In this document: one piece after another, positions 1 through 12,184 of the stretch
Numbering within the stretch: the first letter of the stretch is position 1
How the letters are laid out: every line of letters begins with the position of its first letter
From: Pneumocystis sp. 'macacae'
Lineage: Eukaryota; Ascomycota; Pneumocystomycetes; Pneumocystales; Pneumocystaceae
Length of the DNA stretch: 64,000 bases
Reading direction: 5' to 3'
Assembly (NCBI GenBank): GCA_018127085.1
Contig: CM030720.1
Location: 496,001 to 560,000 of the forward strand
Notes under the pieces: model-generated
The model's database searches: none
Told to the model about the DNA's origin: nothing
Seen by the model: the letters and a program-made list of their open reading frames with translations, nothing else
Translations under genes and position numbers: made by a program

Positions 1-1184
1 CTAAAACTTCTTTTCCTGGAATTTTACTTCATACTTCTATTATGTTAGGACTTCATACAGGTCCTATACTTGGTTTACTTATAGAGAAATACAAAAATAC
101 TATGTGGTCATTTTGGATTGTTTTTATTTTATCAAGTTCTATATTTATACTAGGAGTAATAGTACTAGAAGAGGCCTCACCAGAAATTATTTTAAATAAA
201 AGAATATCTAGACTACGCTGGATAACAGGCTCTTCACGATTTATTGCTTGTATAGAAGATAAAAAACCGTTAAAATATGTTTTTATATCGATATTAAAAA
301 TGTCTTTGGGTATTTTCTTTTCTAGTTTGAATTTAATTAATATTTAGATATTTTAACTAAGGATTATGTGGCATTGTTTATTATTATTAGCAAAATTGTT
401 TTATTTAGTACATCGTTTCTTGTATTGTTTGTAAGTGATATTGTTATAATTTTTTAACTAATTTTGAATAGGCGCACCCGTTTTCATTGATGCAAACGTA
501 TAAATTAGATGTACCAGAAACGTATATTTCTCTACTTTTTCATACTTTTGGTGCACTTCTTGCGATTTTATATTATAAAGTCCAATCTAGATTGCTTGTG
601 GAACAATTAAAATGTAATAAAATTGAAAAGAAACTTCTTCATCCTGTTATATTATATCCTGTTTACATAATTGGTAAAAATTATTATTTAATAATATTTT
701 TGACATTTAATAGCACTGTTTTGGATGGCATTTACTACTAAGGAAAATTTCCATCGTTTAGTTCCCTTCTTGTCTCATGCTGTTCTTGGATTTTCGGAAA
801 CACTAGTATTGGTATATATGATATGCAGTAAATTTTCATTTGTTAACACTTATATAGGATGGTCTTGAACAATATATTGAGATTTCTTATTCAGAAGAGC
901 CTCAAGCTGCTAATATTAATTTGTCTTTTCCTCTCCTGGTTATTGCTGCCATTCTTCATGGATTTATAAAGAGTTTATTCATTCTTATATAAAAATATAT
1001 TAACTTATTTTTTTAGTATCCTTAAAAGGTAAATTATCTATTCTTATCATCATTCTTGCTTCTCTTAATATTTTTTCGTATTTTGTCCCTTTCAGTATAT
1101 CTAATTTTAATTTGATTAATAATAATATATATAGTTTTATTTATTTTTGGACCTGCTTTTAGGTCTAAAACTCAGGAAAAATGA
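1..1184 (+). CDS. MFS transporter, DHA1 (drug/polyamine:H+ antiporter) type, 5' end outside window
   Basis: C-terminal part of a multi-pass plasma-membrane transporter; substrate unknown. Splicing the window gives a continuous reading: GPILGLLIEK with the following W..F helix, the loop motif RLRWITG..EDKKPL typical of DHA1 fungal transporters, several hydrophobic helices, the helix VPFLSHAVLGFSETLVLVY, and a tail ending FGPAFRSKTQEK, close to the basic RYG..LR.RSK tail of this family. Introns of about 36-45 nt can be placed near 317-351, 428-470, 672-714, 811-857, 975-1017 and 1104-1143, all with GT..AG and no frame damage, so the gene looks intact. The start lies before base 1. Family is clear; the transported compound is not. 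Confidence 0.75.
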
Positions 1185-1469
1185 TTATTTTTCTAACGAT
1201 CTGTTTTTGTCTTATAAAACTTTTTAATATATATTATTTTCTATATTAATTTATTTTTATTTAAATCTTATAATTTGTTTTATTTACTGTTTATCATTGT
1301 AAAATTGTATTTTATTTTACAGGTTTAATATAAAGTCTTTGAAGATAATTAATATAGGTTTAAAACCAAGCATTTTTATTAAATAATATTGTTTATATAT
1401 CTTTTAAAATTAATATTTTTATATCTGGAGTTTGTTAAAATTTGTAAATAAATTGCAAAAGGGCTATAT

Positions 1470-2711
1470 ATGATAAAAGATAAACGAAATTTGATAGGAT
1501 TGTTTAGTACTGGTGTTTTAAGCGGAGGAATAATTACTTTCTCTTCTATTTATTTTTTAAATAAACAATTTGTAAAAGAAGCAGCAAATACGGTTGAATC
1601 GGAATCTAAAACTCCAAATCATAGTAGTAAAAATCCAGTTAATCCTCCTGGTTTGTATCAATATTGTAATCCACGGCCAATTAGTGACCGTTTAATTCGA
1701 AAAGGATATATTTCTTATTATGACAGACGTTTAAGAGTTCCTGCTTGGGTATATTGTTGTTTTTAGATTGAAAACTCTTTTTAATCTTCTATAAAGGTTT
1801 TGATACACATTACTCCAACATCTTTGAAAACTATTCGTGGAAACCGTAAATATTCAAACTTTAAAGAAGATCCTTATATACCTGAGAAGTTTCGTGCTAA
1901 ATTAAGTGATTATTTTCATAGTGGATATGATAGAGGACATCTTGTACGTTATATGAGTGAAATATATTATTATTGATGGGTTAAGGCACCAGCGGCAAAT
2001 ACAAAGTTTTCACAAGAAGCTCTTGATGAAACATTTTATCTTACAAATATTGTTCCACAAGTAGGAGTAAGTTTATATAGTTTTTAGTCACTTTTTAGTG
2101 TTTATAGCATTATTTAGGAAGGGTTTAATCGAAATTGTATGTATAATGAGCATTTTTATTTTTAAATATCAATAACCAAAGATTGGGAACGTTTTGAAAG
2201 TTTTTGCCGAGATCTAACTTCTAATTATACATCTGTTTATCTCGTCATAGGTCCATTATACCTGCCAAAGAAAGATTCAGATGGGAAATGGAGGGTTTCA
2301 TACGTATTGTTTTGATTTCTAACAAATGTTATAACTAATTATAAAAAGGAAATGATAGGTAACCCACCTAATGTCGCTGTTCCAACACATTTCTTTGCTG
2401 TCATCTATGCAGAAGATGATTCGAGGAAAGACTCGGTAACAATAGGCTCTTTTGTTTTTCCAAATGCAAAAATAGATGATAATACAAAATTGACAGATTT
2501 TATAGTACCTATTAATGCAATTGAAAGGTAATTCTACTATGCACTTTAAGCCTATTCATTTTTCTTATTTTTAAGGGCAAGTGGTCTAGATTTTGAATAT
2601 AAATCCACCAAAAAACAAAAAGAGTTGTGTAAAGAAGTGAAGTGTGTTATGAAAAAATATATTTTTAAAAAATATGATATTGAGGATATTCAGAATTTAA
2701 TTAAGGATTAA
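1470..2711 (+). CDS. NUC1: Mitochondrial nuclease NUC1 (endonuclease G)
   Basis: DNA/RNA non-specific nuclease of the EndoG family, normally in the mitochondrial intermembrane space or inner membrane, acting in mtDNA turnover and regulated cell death. The N-terminus has a hydrophobic segment (about residues 8-28) after a few basic residues, fitting a mitochondrial anchor. The catalytic motif DRGHLAPAAN is assembled across an intron, with the general-base His near residue 141, followed by NIVPQVGEGFNRNYWERFE and the typical YLVIGPLYLP and PTHFFAVI blocks. Exon 1 is 1470-1748 and intron 1 is 1749-1796. One internal exon (2118-2136) is only 19 nt. The ATG at 1470 is the first in frame. All catalytic elements are present, so it should be active. 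Confidence 0.9.
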
Positions 2712-2917
2712 CTAATATTTCGAAAATGCTTTATTTTTTTAAATATATGAGATAACGACTGAAGAAATTTTATTTTTGCCTCTACAATTTTGGAAAACCG
2801 GTCACTTTGGTTTAAAGATCATTGAGTCCTAGTGACTGTGCTTGTCTTTCTTTTTGAATCCTAACAATATATGCTCGACTAAATAATTGATATTTTAATA
2901 ACAATAATAAAAGATTT

Positions 2918-3220
2918 TTATGCACACCTTACAATATTCCACGCATCCATATATCTTGCTATACATTTCGAAACACATGTCTATTAAACAGTTAATAAAA
3001 TAATACTCATATGTACATTAAAAACATGTTCAGTGTTTTCAAAGCGATCCCCGGGCTTAAGAATACATCGATTATAGCATGTCTTGTTTAATTTCTAAAA
3101 ACCACAAAATTGTCATTTATTACGCAAAAGAAATATATTTACTCCAATTAGCTCAGCTGCATTTGCAACTGCAAGTTCTTTTTTGATTGCTTGCATTAAA
3201 GCTTGTTTTTTGTCTTCCAT
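2918..3220 (-). CDS. TIM13: Small Tim chaperone TIM13 (three exons)
   Basis: Intermembrane-space chaperone subunit (Tim8-Tim13 complex) that carries hydrophobic precursors to the inner membrane. The three exons are 3143-3220, 3026-3094 and 2918-2980, with introns of 48 and 45 nt. They give a 69-residue protein. The twin CX3C motifs are CYNRC and CVSKC, separated by 14 residues including KPG, exactly the Tim13 layout. The first exon encodes KKELAVANAAELI, matching the ELA.ANAQEL helix of Tim13. An alternative second donor (GTACAT) would add three residues but leave an intron of only 33 nt. It is shorter than usual (about 90-105 residues), so a short upstream exon may be missing. It is too small and split to appear as a long ORF. 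Confidence 0.85.
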
Positions 3221-3517
3221 TGAAGTTATGAAATTTCGATAGTGCTCGGAGTTTCTCGTACGGATAGAACTTATGAATGAATTAAAATTAAAAAAAATAA
3301 GTTTAAATTATGTATTGAAACATGATGTCTTTAATTATACTTCATCGTCTGATATATTGTTGAAATTCGAAAATTATATTTTTTAAAAATTGATTTTAAG
3401 TTATTTTTTTAATAAAAAAAATTTAGAAAAAAAAATTATACTTCAGTAAAATGAAGAATATACTTGTTATGAATGCATTTTTCACATTTCTTTATAAAAA
3501 TATGTCGTAAAATGGCT

Positions 3518-4968
3518 TTATATTTTTGATTTATTTGCTGCACGTGCCTTGAATTGTTTTTTGATTTCATATGCAGCATTTTTTAGTTCTTCTTTGTCTA
3601 CTCCGTCATCAATGCTTTTTAGTACATTTAGTACAACATCTATGAAGTTCCCATGAGATTTATCATCCCGAAATCTATAAAAACGCCATCTTTTTTTAGA
3701 ATCACATGTGCATTCAACCAATCTACGGGGTTATAAATAAAATGAATGAAGTAGTAATATTTTAAACCTATGGTCAAGAGGTTCACCCAATGCCTTCATT
3801 TGTTCCCATTCTTCTGGACTAACATACATATCATACATCTCTGAATATTTATTTCCCCCTTCCCAGACAGAAAGTTTAAATTTGGGCATAGAATTATAAT
3901 TATAATTATTTAAACTCCCAGGTAATAATGGAAATTTCAAATTTAATAAAAAATCTACAGAATTTTCACCAGGAGGTTTCCATTTTAAACTTAAAAAATC
4001 TAAGAAATCTAGTAAAATACAAAAAAATAATCCTTACAGCGTCTCATCAGTTCCACATGTATAAGGAGCATTAAGACATGTAAATATAAGTCCATCATTT
4101 TTGTGCCGAAGAGATGGAATAATATCTTTAAACATCATTTCAATTGCATAAGAAAGCTCCATTTTTTTAAACTCAATGCTAGTGTTTATTAGATATAACT
4201 TTTTTTATTTCTTAGATACCTAAATGGCATATTTTTCATAAAGTGAGAATATTTAGAATAGAATGTGTTTAAAGGATTAAGAATATTTTCTTTCAAATAC
4301 TTTAGATATTAGTATCTCTTCTTAATCAATAAAAGCATTGTTACACCAAGCCGCTTATCCAAAGGCTTATTCAATAATAGTTTTCCCTGAACAGAAAGAC
4401 AATCAAAAACAAGATACCTTAAAACTTTCTTTCCCTCTTCATATTCATCTAAAATTAATTCTCCGTCCAATAACGTGTTATTATGAAAATTCCGAAAAGA
4501 TGGATCATTTAAAACTGGAAAATGAAGATTTGAGATTTGATAATAATCATTTTTTCGATCAATCTTGAAAAAAAATGTAAGATAAAAACCAATTAAAATA
4601 AATAAAGATACCAGATATACTTTTTCCCATGTTTTTTCAAAATTATCTTTCTCTGCAATTACATATAAAAGTGCACGGAGACCATCTGATTTTTCACACA
4701 AATAATAGCTTTATAAACTATCAATTTCATAGGAAAAAAGACATTCATATACTCATTATTCATAAGGGTTTCTATGTGGTTTTTTGAAAAACTAACTGGC
4801 TGAGATCCTAAAGAATAAAATTATCAAAGATATATCATTTAAAAAATATAAAAAACCAGGAAAAGAGTCATTTGAACGCTGTAAAAGCTTTCGAACCCGA
4901 TCTCTAAGGTTATAAAGCTCTTGGCCATTGATTTTAATACCTTTAATGTGTGAATAATGGTCTTTCAT
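3518..4968 (-). CDS. CEG1: mRNA capping enzyme, guanylyltransferase subunit
   Basis: Transfers GMP from GTP to the 5' diphosphate end of nascent nuclear mRNA. It belongs to the covalent nucleotidyltransferase superfamily. Visible motifs in order are: I, CEKSDGLR, whose Lys (near residue 60) becomes the enzyme-GMP intermediate; III, DGELILDEYEEG with YLVFDCL; IV, KNDGLIFTCLNAPY; V, LKWKPP. A C-terminal OB-fold region follows with WRFYRFRDDKSHGNF, and a basic tail. Start ATG at 4966-4968 gives MKDHYSHIKG. About five introns are needed; the one before motif I joins ..NND to YYLCEKSDG. Length is near the usual 400-460 residues. It is divergent from the NSRP1-like gene with a 377 bp gap. It resembles the yeast type, where triphosphatase is a separate protein. 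Confidence 0.93.
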
Positions 4969-5345
4969 AGACTTTTTTGTTAATCTAATTAAATATTAGA
5001 AATGATAAGGTTAATCGATGATTAAATAACTACCAATTTTTTATGTTATAAGGAACTATTAAAAAATGATATTATAGGTGAAAAAAATATAAATTAAACA
5101 TATAAGATATTTTTTCTACTAGGTATTTTTTATAAATTTTTTCAAATTTTCAAATTTAATTGAAATTAAAGATTTTTAGTGTTTAAAAAAAAATCTAATA
5201 AAACATATATTTTGCGATTTTTCTTTACTAAAAAGACTATCAACTATATATATATTGAATTCGTATATTTTGATCTTTTATTTATTTATTTTTATGATTC
5301 TGAAGTTTTAATTTATTAGTAAACATTATTAAAATTATATTTATA
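4969..5345. other. Divergent intergenic region CEG1 / NSRP1-like
   Basis: Very AT-rich spacer between two divergently transcribed genes, so it must hold both promoters. I see homopolymer runs of A and T but no convincing specific motif and no coding potential. Confidence 0.5.
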
Positions 5346-6558
5346 ATGAGTGTTCAATTTGGACTTAATATTTCAAAAAGCAGTAAAGTTCTCAAAAGTA
5401 CACAAAAAAGTGTAGGTTTATCGTTTTTTGGAGAAGAGGATGAGAATATCAATGAAAACTCTTCTCAAGATACAGCAAAAATAGTAAACCAAGAGCTAAA
5501 TTTGTATTCTAAGTTTTCATCTAAAAATAGTAAAAATAATGATTATGATCAAGAAATTGACCCTTCAGGTATAAGACCTTTTTTTTGAAAAAAAAAGTTA
5601 CATTTAGTTTATGAATATGATGAAATATACGATGAAATGAAAGAAGCACAGAAAAAACGACGAACAGGAACAGAAGATGAGGAACAGAGAAAAGTACAAT
5701 AATGTTTTTTTTTTTCGGTATTTATTCTTTGTAGCCGAAATATATGGATAAGTTTTTTAAATTAGCATCTATAAGAGAACGTGATAGATTAAGAGCTCAG
5801 GAAAAAATGCTTCAGATAGAAAGACAAGCTGAAGGTGATATGTATAATGATAAAGAAAAATTTATTACGGATGCATATAAAAAACAACAAGAAGAATTGA
5901 GTCGTTTTGAAGAAGAAGAAAATGCAAGAGAAGGTAAATTTTAAATAATTAAGCTTAAAAAATTTAACTGAATAAGCTTTAATGAGAAAAAAATCTAAAG
6001 GAATCACATCCTTTTATAGAAATATTCTTGAAGAAACAGAAAAAGATCATAACGAGGTAATTAAAGCAATTTCCAAATCTCATAAAACTTCAAAAATAAT
6101 TGAGGAAAATTCAAAAGAAAAAACAGTAGAAGAAATAGCAAAAGAGCTGAATGAAAAAGGTGCTAATGTTATTATAAATGATGATGGTGAAGTTGTAGAT
6201 AAAAGACAACTTTTGTCTGCTGGACTTAATATAGCTAAAAAGTCTATAAAAGTATCACAAGATTTTTTAAAAATGCAAAAAAATTCTTATAACTCTAAAT
6301 TTGCTTCGAAGCCTTATGATGGACAAAGAAGGGAAAGGGAATTTTTATTAATTCAAGAACAGATTGAAAAGGCTGAAAAGGAAAGAGAAGAAGCGGAACG
6401 TTTAAAATATGAAAAATTGGTTATTGATAGCCAACAAAAAAGATCATCAGAAGAAATCAATAAAATAAGAGAAAGATACTTAAAAAGAAAAGGTGAATAT
6501 ATTTTATTACTATAGTATATATTAAACATGATTAGCGGACTCATTACACAATTTTTAA
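5346..6558 (+). CDS. Nuclear speckle splicing regulatory protein 1-like (NSRP1/CCDC55, DUF2040)
   Basis: Homologue of a family linked to alternative splicing in nuclear speckles. After a low-complexity N-terminus, the hallmark NSRP1 core is assembled across introns. DPSVYEYDEIYDEMKEA comes first, then RKPKYMDKFFKLASIRERD, then ERQAEGDMYNDKEKFIT and AYKKQQEELSRFEEEE. The rest is a charged, coiled-coil-like region rich in Glu, Lys and Arg. Introns lie near 5571-5609, 5696-5734 and 5934-5981. The last intron is uncertain. If 6493-6535 (43 nt, with an ATTAAAC branch-like site) is removed the protein ends ADSLHNF with stop at 6556-6558. If it is retained the stop is at 6515. Family assignment rests on the N-terminal block; the C-terminus is poorly conserved. 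Confidence 0.8.
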
Positions 6559-6641
6559 ATAAAATTATATTTTAATAAATTTAACATAAATATACAATAC
6601 AATTTTATAGTTTTAAAATAAAAAACATTTATCATGAAATT

Positions 6642-8652
6642 TCATTGTAAAACTGTAATAATATATAATATCCAACTTAAAACTAGTCCTATGGCAATGA
6701 ATCCTAGAAAAATTTTAGTTAATTTTAATGGAATTTCTTTTGATCTGAATATTATATCTTGGTATATTATTTTGGTTTTTTTGTTAAATAAAGTAAAAAT
6801 ACAATTATTAATGTATCCTTTATTGTAAAGACTATCATGTCGATAGAATGAGGCAATAAACACTAGAGAAAACATATTTAGCGTTGTAAATAGCATAATA
6901 ATAAGATTGATGTCAACATTCTATAAATATTAGTACTTTCTTAATTTTTTTATGGTATAACGTTTAAAGTCCCTTTCTTTTTAAAATTTAATATAATATT
7001 TACTAGCTAGTAAAATCAGTCTTATATCGAATAGTTTTAATAAACATACAGATTGCATTATAGTATTTCCAAAAATTTCTGTACTTTTATAAAACCCAAA
7101 TATTGTTAATGCGTTTTTTGATATATATAAAGTTAATATAATTAAAATTATAGATGAGATGCTTTGTCCAAGAGAAAATAAGGTAATGAAAATTGTATTC
7201 GACTTAAATGGCAATAACAAAGACATAAAACTTAACAAAGAGATAAATAACGAAATTATTACTTTAAATGTTATGTTAGAATTCATAAAAAAACTTACAT
7301 GTTGTAAGACGATAACCATAATAATCACTAATCCATCCTATTATAGGGTATAATAAAGACTAAAAAATTTGAGCAAATAGTAACTAAAAACATAAAAATA
7401 CAGATAATAATAAAATCCTGGATGAAAAATCTGTTGTGACTATATTTTCTAAAAAGTAGGTGTATTTAATCTTACTTAAAAAACTAATGAAAGGACTCCT
7501 TAAGAGAAAATGTGTTAATAACTAATTAAACAAAATGATTAATCATACCAAATACAACTACACGAAAAACAAATTAATAAATGCCACCAAAAATAAATTG
7601 ACATTGTTTCTAAATTTTTAAAAATGCCTTTTTTTTTAATTAATATATGTGAAACTTTTTTGTTTTTATTTATTGCTTTGTTGTAAATTATAGTTAGGAA
7701 AAAGGAAAATAATGATAATATTAAAGCAATAGAGACTTTGCTCTGTATTAAACTTTCAACATTACTTTTTGGAAAAGAAGAAATAAATTCAACCTTTACC
7801 TGTTAATTTTTAAATAGATAATAGATATTTATTTACCAGTTTCTGGACACTTAATATAATCGAAATAAAAAAACCCAGTTTATCTTGTTGAAACATTTCA
7901 ATTACAAGTATTTTTTGGAGCATAACAAGTGGATTGATACAAAAACTAAATAAATAATATTAATCATGTCTTTTCTGCAAAAAATATAGTTACTTAGATA
8001 TAAACATTCCTAAAAGAGCAAAATATTTCATATGTAAAAACATTCCAACAATATAAAGACAATGACCTAAAAATATAAAACCCGTAATATATACAGGGAA
8101 AGGATGTATTCCTATCATATATTGAATGTATTCTTCAGTATTTTGCGTATACATACCATATTTTTCAATAACAAATGTAAATATTATTGGAATCAAAGAA
8201 TTAATTAACATATAGCTCACTAAAACATGTCAAATATTTGATAAACAACAACACATACCCATGAATAGGGTGAGCCAAGGTCTTTCTATATTCAGTTTCT
8301 TTTTTCATTATTTTATTATAATATATAGATTATTTAAACCTTGTGTATAACATATACTTCATTATGAAAGATATGTTCAAAGTAATAAACACCTAAAATA
8401 CATAATAAATTTTCATATATACCATATTATTGTGTTACCAAGCGAAAAATTCGCAATTAATATCAATAAAACTATTTTGATTGCCCATTGACGTTTTTCG
8501 TTAAGTGTGTCTTCCTTATTCCTGATAAATACAGAATATTCTCTGTGAACTTCTATATCATCACTATCATTAGTATTTTCTTTTTTTTTTATAATAAGAT
8601 GTGATAATTCAATTGATTTGGACGCTTTTTCATGTTTCATTATAAGTTGCAC
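6642..8652 (-). CDS. MFS transporter resembling MFSD1
   Basis: Multi-pass membrane protein of the major facilitator superfamily. Reading the minus strand and removing several short introns gives: a charged N-terminal tail; a first helix (WAIKIVLLILIANFSLGNTI); MSYMLINSLIPIIFTFVIEKYG; a two-helix block ending HMKYFALLGMFI; QKILVIEMFQQDKLGFFISI, which matches the cytosolic loop and helix of MFSD1-like proteins; and a long loop. The C-terminal half carries IIGWISDYYGYRL (the MFS G-x-x-x-D-x-x-G-x-R loop) and final helices ending ILYIITVLQ. Some exon borders near 8221-8420 are uncertain. Metazoan MFSD1 exports dipeptides from lysosomes; whether that holds here is inference. The ATG at 8652 is first in frame; an internal Met lies four codons later. 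Confidence 0.65.
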
Positions 8653-8993
8653 GTAAGATAAAAAAATACGCAGTTTAATATTCTAAGAAAATGTAGAAAG
8701 TAAGTCTTATTTTTATGAAGACATGTGAATGAAATAAACTGTATATGTTGTTATGGTTTTAATGTTTCATGTATTTATCTGTAGAATTAAAAGTGTATGA
8801 TATATTATATGAATGTAATGTATAATAGTATAATTATAGAATATATTATACAATAAAATTTCAAAAAATTTTAAAGTTTTCTTAAATAGTTACTGAATCT
8901 ATCTGTTTTATTGATTTTTTCATTAAATTTATTTTGTAAAATTTTCGTTAAGATATTTATTGTAATGAAATATTTGCTTTTAAAGTTTTCTTT
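8653..8993. other. Intergenic, AT-rich
   Basis: Spacer between the starts of the MFSD1-like gene and the end of OMA1, both on the minus strand. It presumably holds the promoter of the transporter and the 3' UTR of OMA1. I see no recognisable element or ORF. Confidence 0.4.
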
Positions 8994-10271
8994 TTAAAAA
9001 TAGCTTATTGATTTTAAAAACTTTCTGGAATATCTAAAACAATCATTTTCTGTAAATTTATTGTATGCCTGTTTAAAAAAAAATGAAAAATATATTACTA
9101 ATTAATAAAAGTATTCATACCTCGGGTATCCATTGGTTAATTTTTGCAATACGGCTTTCACTTGTAGGATGAGTACTAAGCCATCTAATGAAGCATAAGA
9201 ATTAATGTCTTGAAAAAGTATGACAATACTTTGGTGGTGCTTTAGTTTCAGCCATAGACATCCTTTTCCATAGACGAGGTGCTTCATTTGGATCATAACA
9301 TGCCTTAATTATAAATTATTATGAATAAAGTATTCTAGAATAAAAAACAACCTCGCTCATAAGTATTAGTCCTATATAATCCGCTATAATAAATTATATA
9401 TTAAATAAAATAAATATGTAAAAAAGATCACCTTCTGTTTCTAATTTTCTAGAATTTGGTTTTAAAAAACAGAGATCTATAATAGCTCTACTTAAAATGG
9501 ATGGATCGTAAAAAAGAGATATAATAAAATAACCAAAAAGAACAAGTTTTGTAAAAGATAGTTTTTCTGCTGAGTGTCGTGCAATTTGATGAGCTGTTTC
9601 GTGAGCAAGAACCACAGCGAGACCGTCTTCATTTTTACATATAGGTAATATTCCTGAAAAAACAAATACTTTCCCTCCAGGAAGAATAAAAGCGTTGCGT
9701 TGGGGATCATCAATAACCTATGTATGTTTAAATTTATTCTAGTAATAATATTATTCAAAGACATGAATCTCCCATTCCACATTTGTTAACTTCGATGCTT
9801 TGATTAACCGTGCCATTACTTGTTGTACACGACGTGATATTGGGTGATTAAGAGGAAAAATCCGCCCTCTGTATTGGCGCATAATTTGCAAATATGTCTG
9901 TTGTGATAATCGTTTTTCCATCTGAAGAGAAACATCATTAAATCTTCTTCTATTTGACACAGGAACATATTCTAAGATTGTTTAACTTTTTACCAGTGGA
10001 ACTGAAAAAAACCTAGATGTGATACATAATATGCTCCTGCAGCTAATGAAATTAGGCCTATTTTATATTTAATAACTCCTTTAAAACTCAAAATAAGATG
10101 TATACCAGTGATATACCAACTTTTACGATTTTTTAGTGAAAAATTTCCACGTCCAAAACTTTCATAATTCTTATGGCTTTTCGGAGACCACGTTTGAAAG
10201 AAGTGTTGTTTGTTTATCAAAATTTGGTTGGAACTCATAAATTTAACCCGTTTATATATTAATGAAAACAT
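8994..10271 (-). CDS. OMA1: Mitochondrial inner-membrane metalloendopeptidase OMA1
   Basis: M48-family zinc protease of the inner mitochondrial membrane that acts in protein quality control and stress response. The basic N-terminus with a hydrophobic stretch (GLISLAAGAYYVSHLGFF) fits a presequence plus membrane anchor. Conserved blocks follow in order: RRRFNDVS, QYRGRIFPLNHP, WEIHVF, DPQRNAFILPGGKVFVF, and the active site VLAHETAHQIARHSAE (HExxH). After a second membrane segment, LETEADYIGL supplies the third zinc ligand, a Glu; here Glu-Ala-Asp is created only after splicing. Near the C-terminus STHPTSESRI and WIPE are typical. The final exon (about 8994-9063) adds AYNKFTENDC and ends with stop at 8994. 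It is divergent from PDA1. Confidence 0.92.
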
Positions 10272-10634
10272 TATGGAAAATTTCCAAAAAAAAAGTGTTT
10301 TAATGAAATAAAAGTCTCAAATTTTCTAAAAACAACACTTTTATTCTAATTCATCAAAATTTCAAAAATATACCTTTAAAAATGAAAAGTTACTATTTTT
10401 TTATTTCTAATAATACATATTAATTCTAAAAAAAACGTTTATTTTTAAAAAAAGTATTACCTTTTGACGTTTAACGAATGGAAATAGTTATGATTTTTTG
10501 GACAATTATTTCTCAAAATTATTTTATTTAACATTTAATTTTTAGGGTGTCTAATTTCAAGTAATCGGAGCTTTGACAAACTTCAATTTTCTGTATATTA
10601 AAAATTGGGGTAATTATATTTGAATTAAGGGAAA
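10272..10634. other. Divergent intergenic region OMA1 / PDA1
   Basis: A 363 bp AT-rich spacer between two divergent genes that both encode mitochondrial proteins, so the promoter could be shared. I see no motif I can name with confidence. Confidence 0.4.
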
Positions 10635-12059
10635 ATGAGTAGATTTTTATATAAAATAAATGGTTTTAATATTTTTTTCGGATCCTGTTTTAGGGGAATA
10701 CGTTCAATTTCTACAAATTTTCCTGTACTTGAAAAATTGAAAATACTACCAGAAAATGAAGAATTATACCATATTAAATTACCGGAGAAGTCGTTTAAAG
10801 CATACGATATTGATTGTCCATCTTTTGATGTTCTTATTGGGAAAAAAGAGCTTTTAAAAATGTATTATAATATGGTAAGATGTGTTAAAAATAGATAATT
10901 TTCTATAAAAAGGAATGCTAATACATATCTTTAGATAGTAATAAGGCGTATGGAAACTGTTTCTGACATGCTGTATAAATCGAAAAAGATACGTGGATTT
11001 TGTCATTTGTCTATAGGACAAGAAGCAGTTGCAGTAGGTATTGAACATGCAATTACACCAGACGACCAGGTGATTACATCATATCGATGTCATGGATTTG
11101 CATATATCCGTGGCATTCCTATTAGATCTATTGTTTCAGAGCTTCTTGGCCGTGTAGATGGTGCTTCTCGAGGAAAAGGAGGTTCGATGCACATATTTGG
11201 GAAAAACTTTTATGGTGGCAATGGAATTGTTGGTGCACAGGTCCCTGTAGGGACAGGAATAGCATTTGCTATGAAATATTTAAATAAACCTAATACTACA
11301 TTTGCTCTTTATGGAGATGGTGCTGCAAATCAGGGTCAAGTATTTGAAGCGTTCAACATGGCCAAATTATGGGATATCCCTGTTGTTTTTGGATGCGAAA
11401 ATAATAAATATGGAATGGGAACTTCTGCTGAACGTAGTAGTGCAATGGTTGAGTATTATAAACGTGGTCAATATATACCTGGTATCCAAGTGGATGGAAT
11501 GAATGTTCTTGCTGTTAAACAGGCATCTGCCTTTGCAAAAGAATATACTCTTAATAACGGACCAATTGTGATGGAGATTCTTACATATCGTTACGGTGGT
11601 CATTCTGTATGTTCTAATGGTTTTTATTTTGACTAACAACTTATCGTTTATAGATGTCTGATCCGGGAACTACATATCGCACACGAGAAGAGATTCAGCA
11701 TGTACGTAATACGAATGATTGTATTTCAGGTTTAAAGGATGTCATCCTTGATCTTAATATTGCTACTGAATCTGAATTGAAGGTATAATATTCTTTTATG
11801 TAACTCTTTTTTTGAAAAAGGTCAAGGACATTGAAAAAAATGTTCGAACCTTTGTAGATAAGGAAGTTAAGCATGCTGAGGAAAGTGAATATCCTTCTTC
11901 AGATCCTAGAACACTTTTTAGTGATATTTATTTGGTATTTTTTTCCTCTTTTTTTCTTTTTTAATTGTTTCTTTATAGCCTGGTACCAATCCAGAGACAT
12001 TTCGTGGTCGTTGGTCTGGAGAAGTTTATTTTTCTAAAGACATTTTAAAAAAGGTGTAA
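10635..12059 (+). CDS. PDA1: Pyruvate dehydrogenase E1 component subunit alpha
   Basis: Mitochondrial matrix enzyme subunit. With E1 beta it decarboxylates pyruvate using thiamine diphosphate, as part of the PDH complex. The basic, hydroxylated N-terminus ([15 protein letters not shown]) fits a transit peptide. The TPP-binding motif runs from [15 protein letters not shown] to ENNKYGMGT. The regulatory serine loop reads [17 protein letters not shown], joined across an intron at 11607-11653 that contains a GACTAAC branch site. Other hallmarks are [13 protein letters not shown] and [12 protein letters not shown]. The C-terminus after three more small introns reads [12 protein letters not shown] and ends DILKKV. 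Length is about 395 residues, normal for the family. The phosphorylation-site serines are kept, so control by PDH kinase is plausible. Confidence 0.96.
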
Positions 12060-12184
12060 GTCTATGTTTTTATATTAAATTTATTTTAAATACTTTTTCA
12101 TCTTTCACGTATTCTCTATAACGCCTAAAATTTTGATTTTTATAAAAAAACCAGAATCTCTTAAAATACTTCTTTTTGAAAAAA

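Noticed and set aside
3500..4968. Capping enzyme close to CBC2, SYF2 and NSRP1 as a functional mRNA-processing cluster
   Set aside because: The genes are tens of kilobases apart, on different strands, among unrelated genes; fungal gene order of housekeeping genes makes this likely chance.
6634..6828. Plus-strand 64-codon ORF
   Set aside because: Antisense to the last exon of the MFSD1-like gene, which supplies a credible terminal membrane helix; the plus frame resembles nothing.
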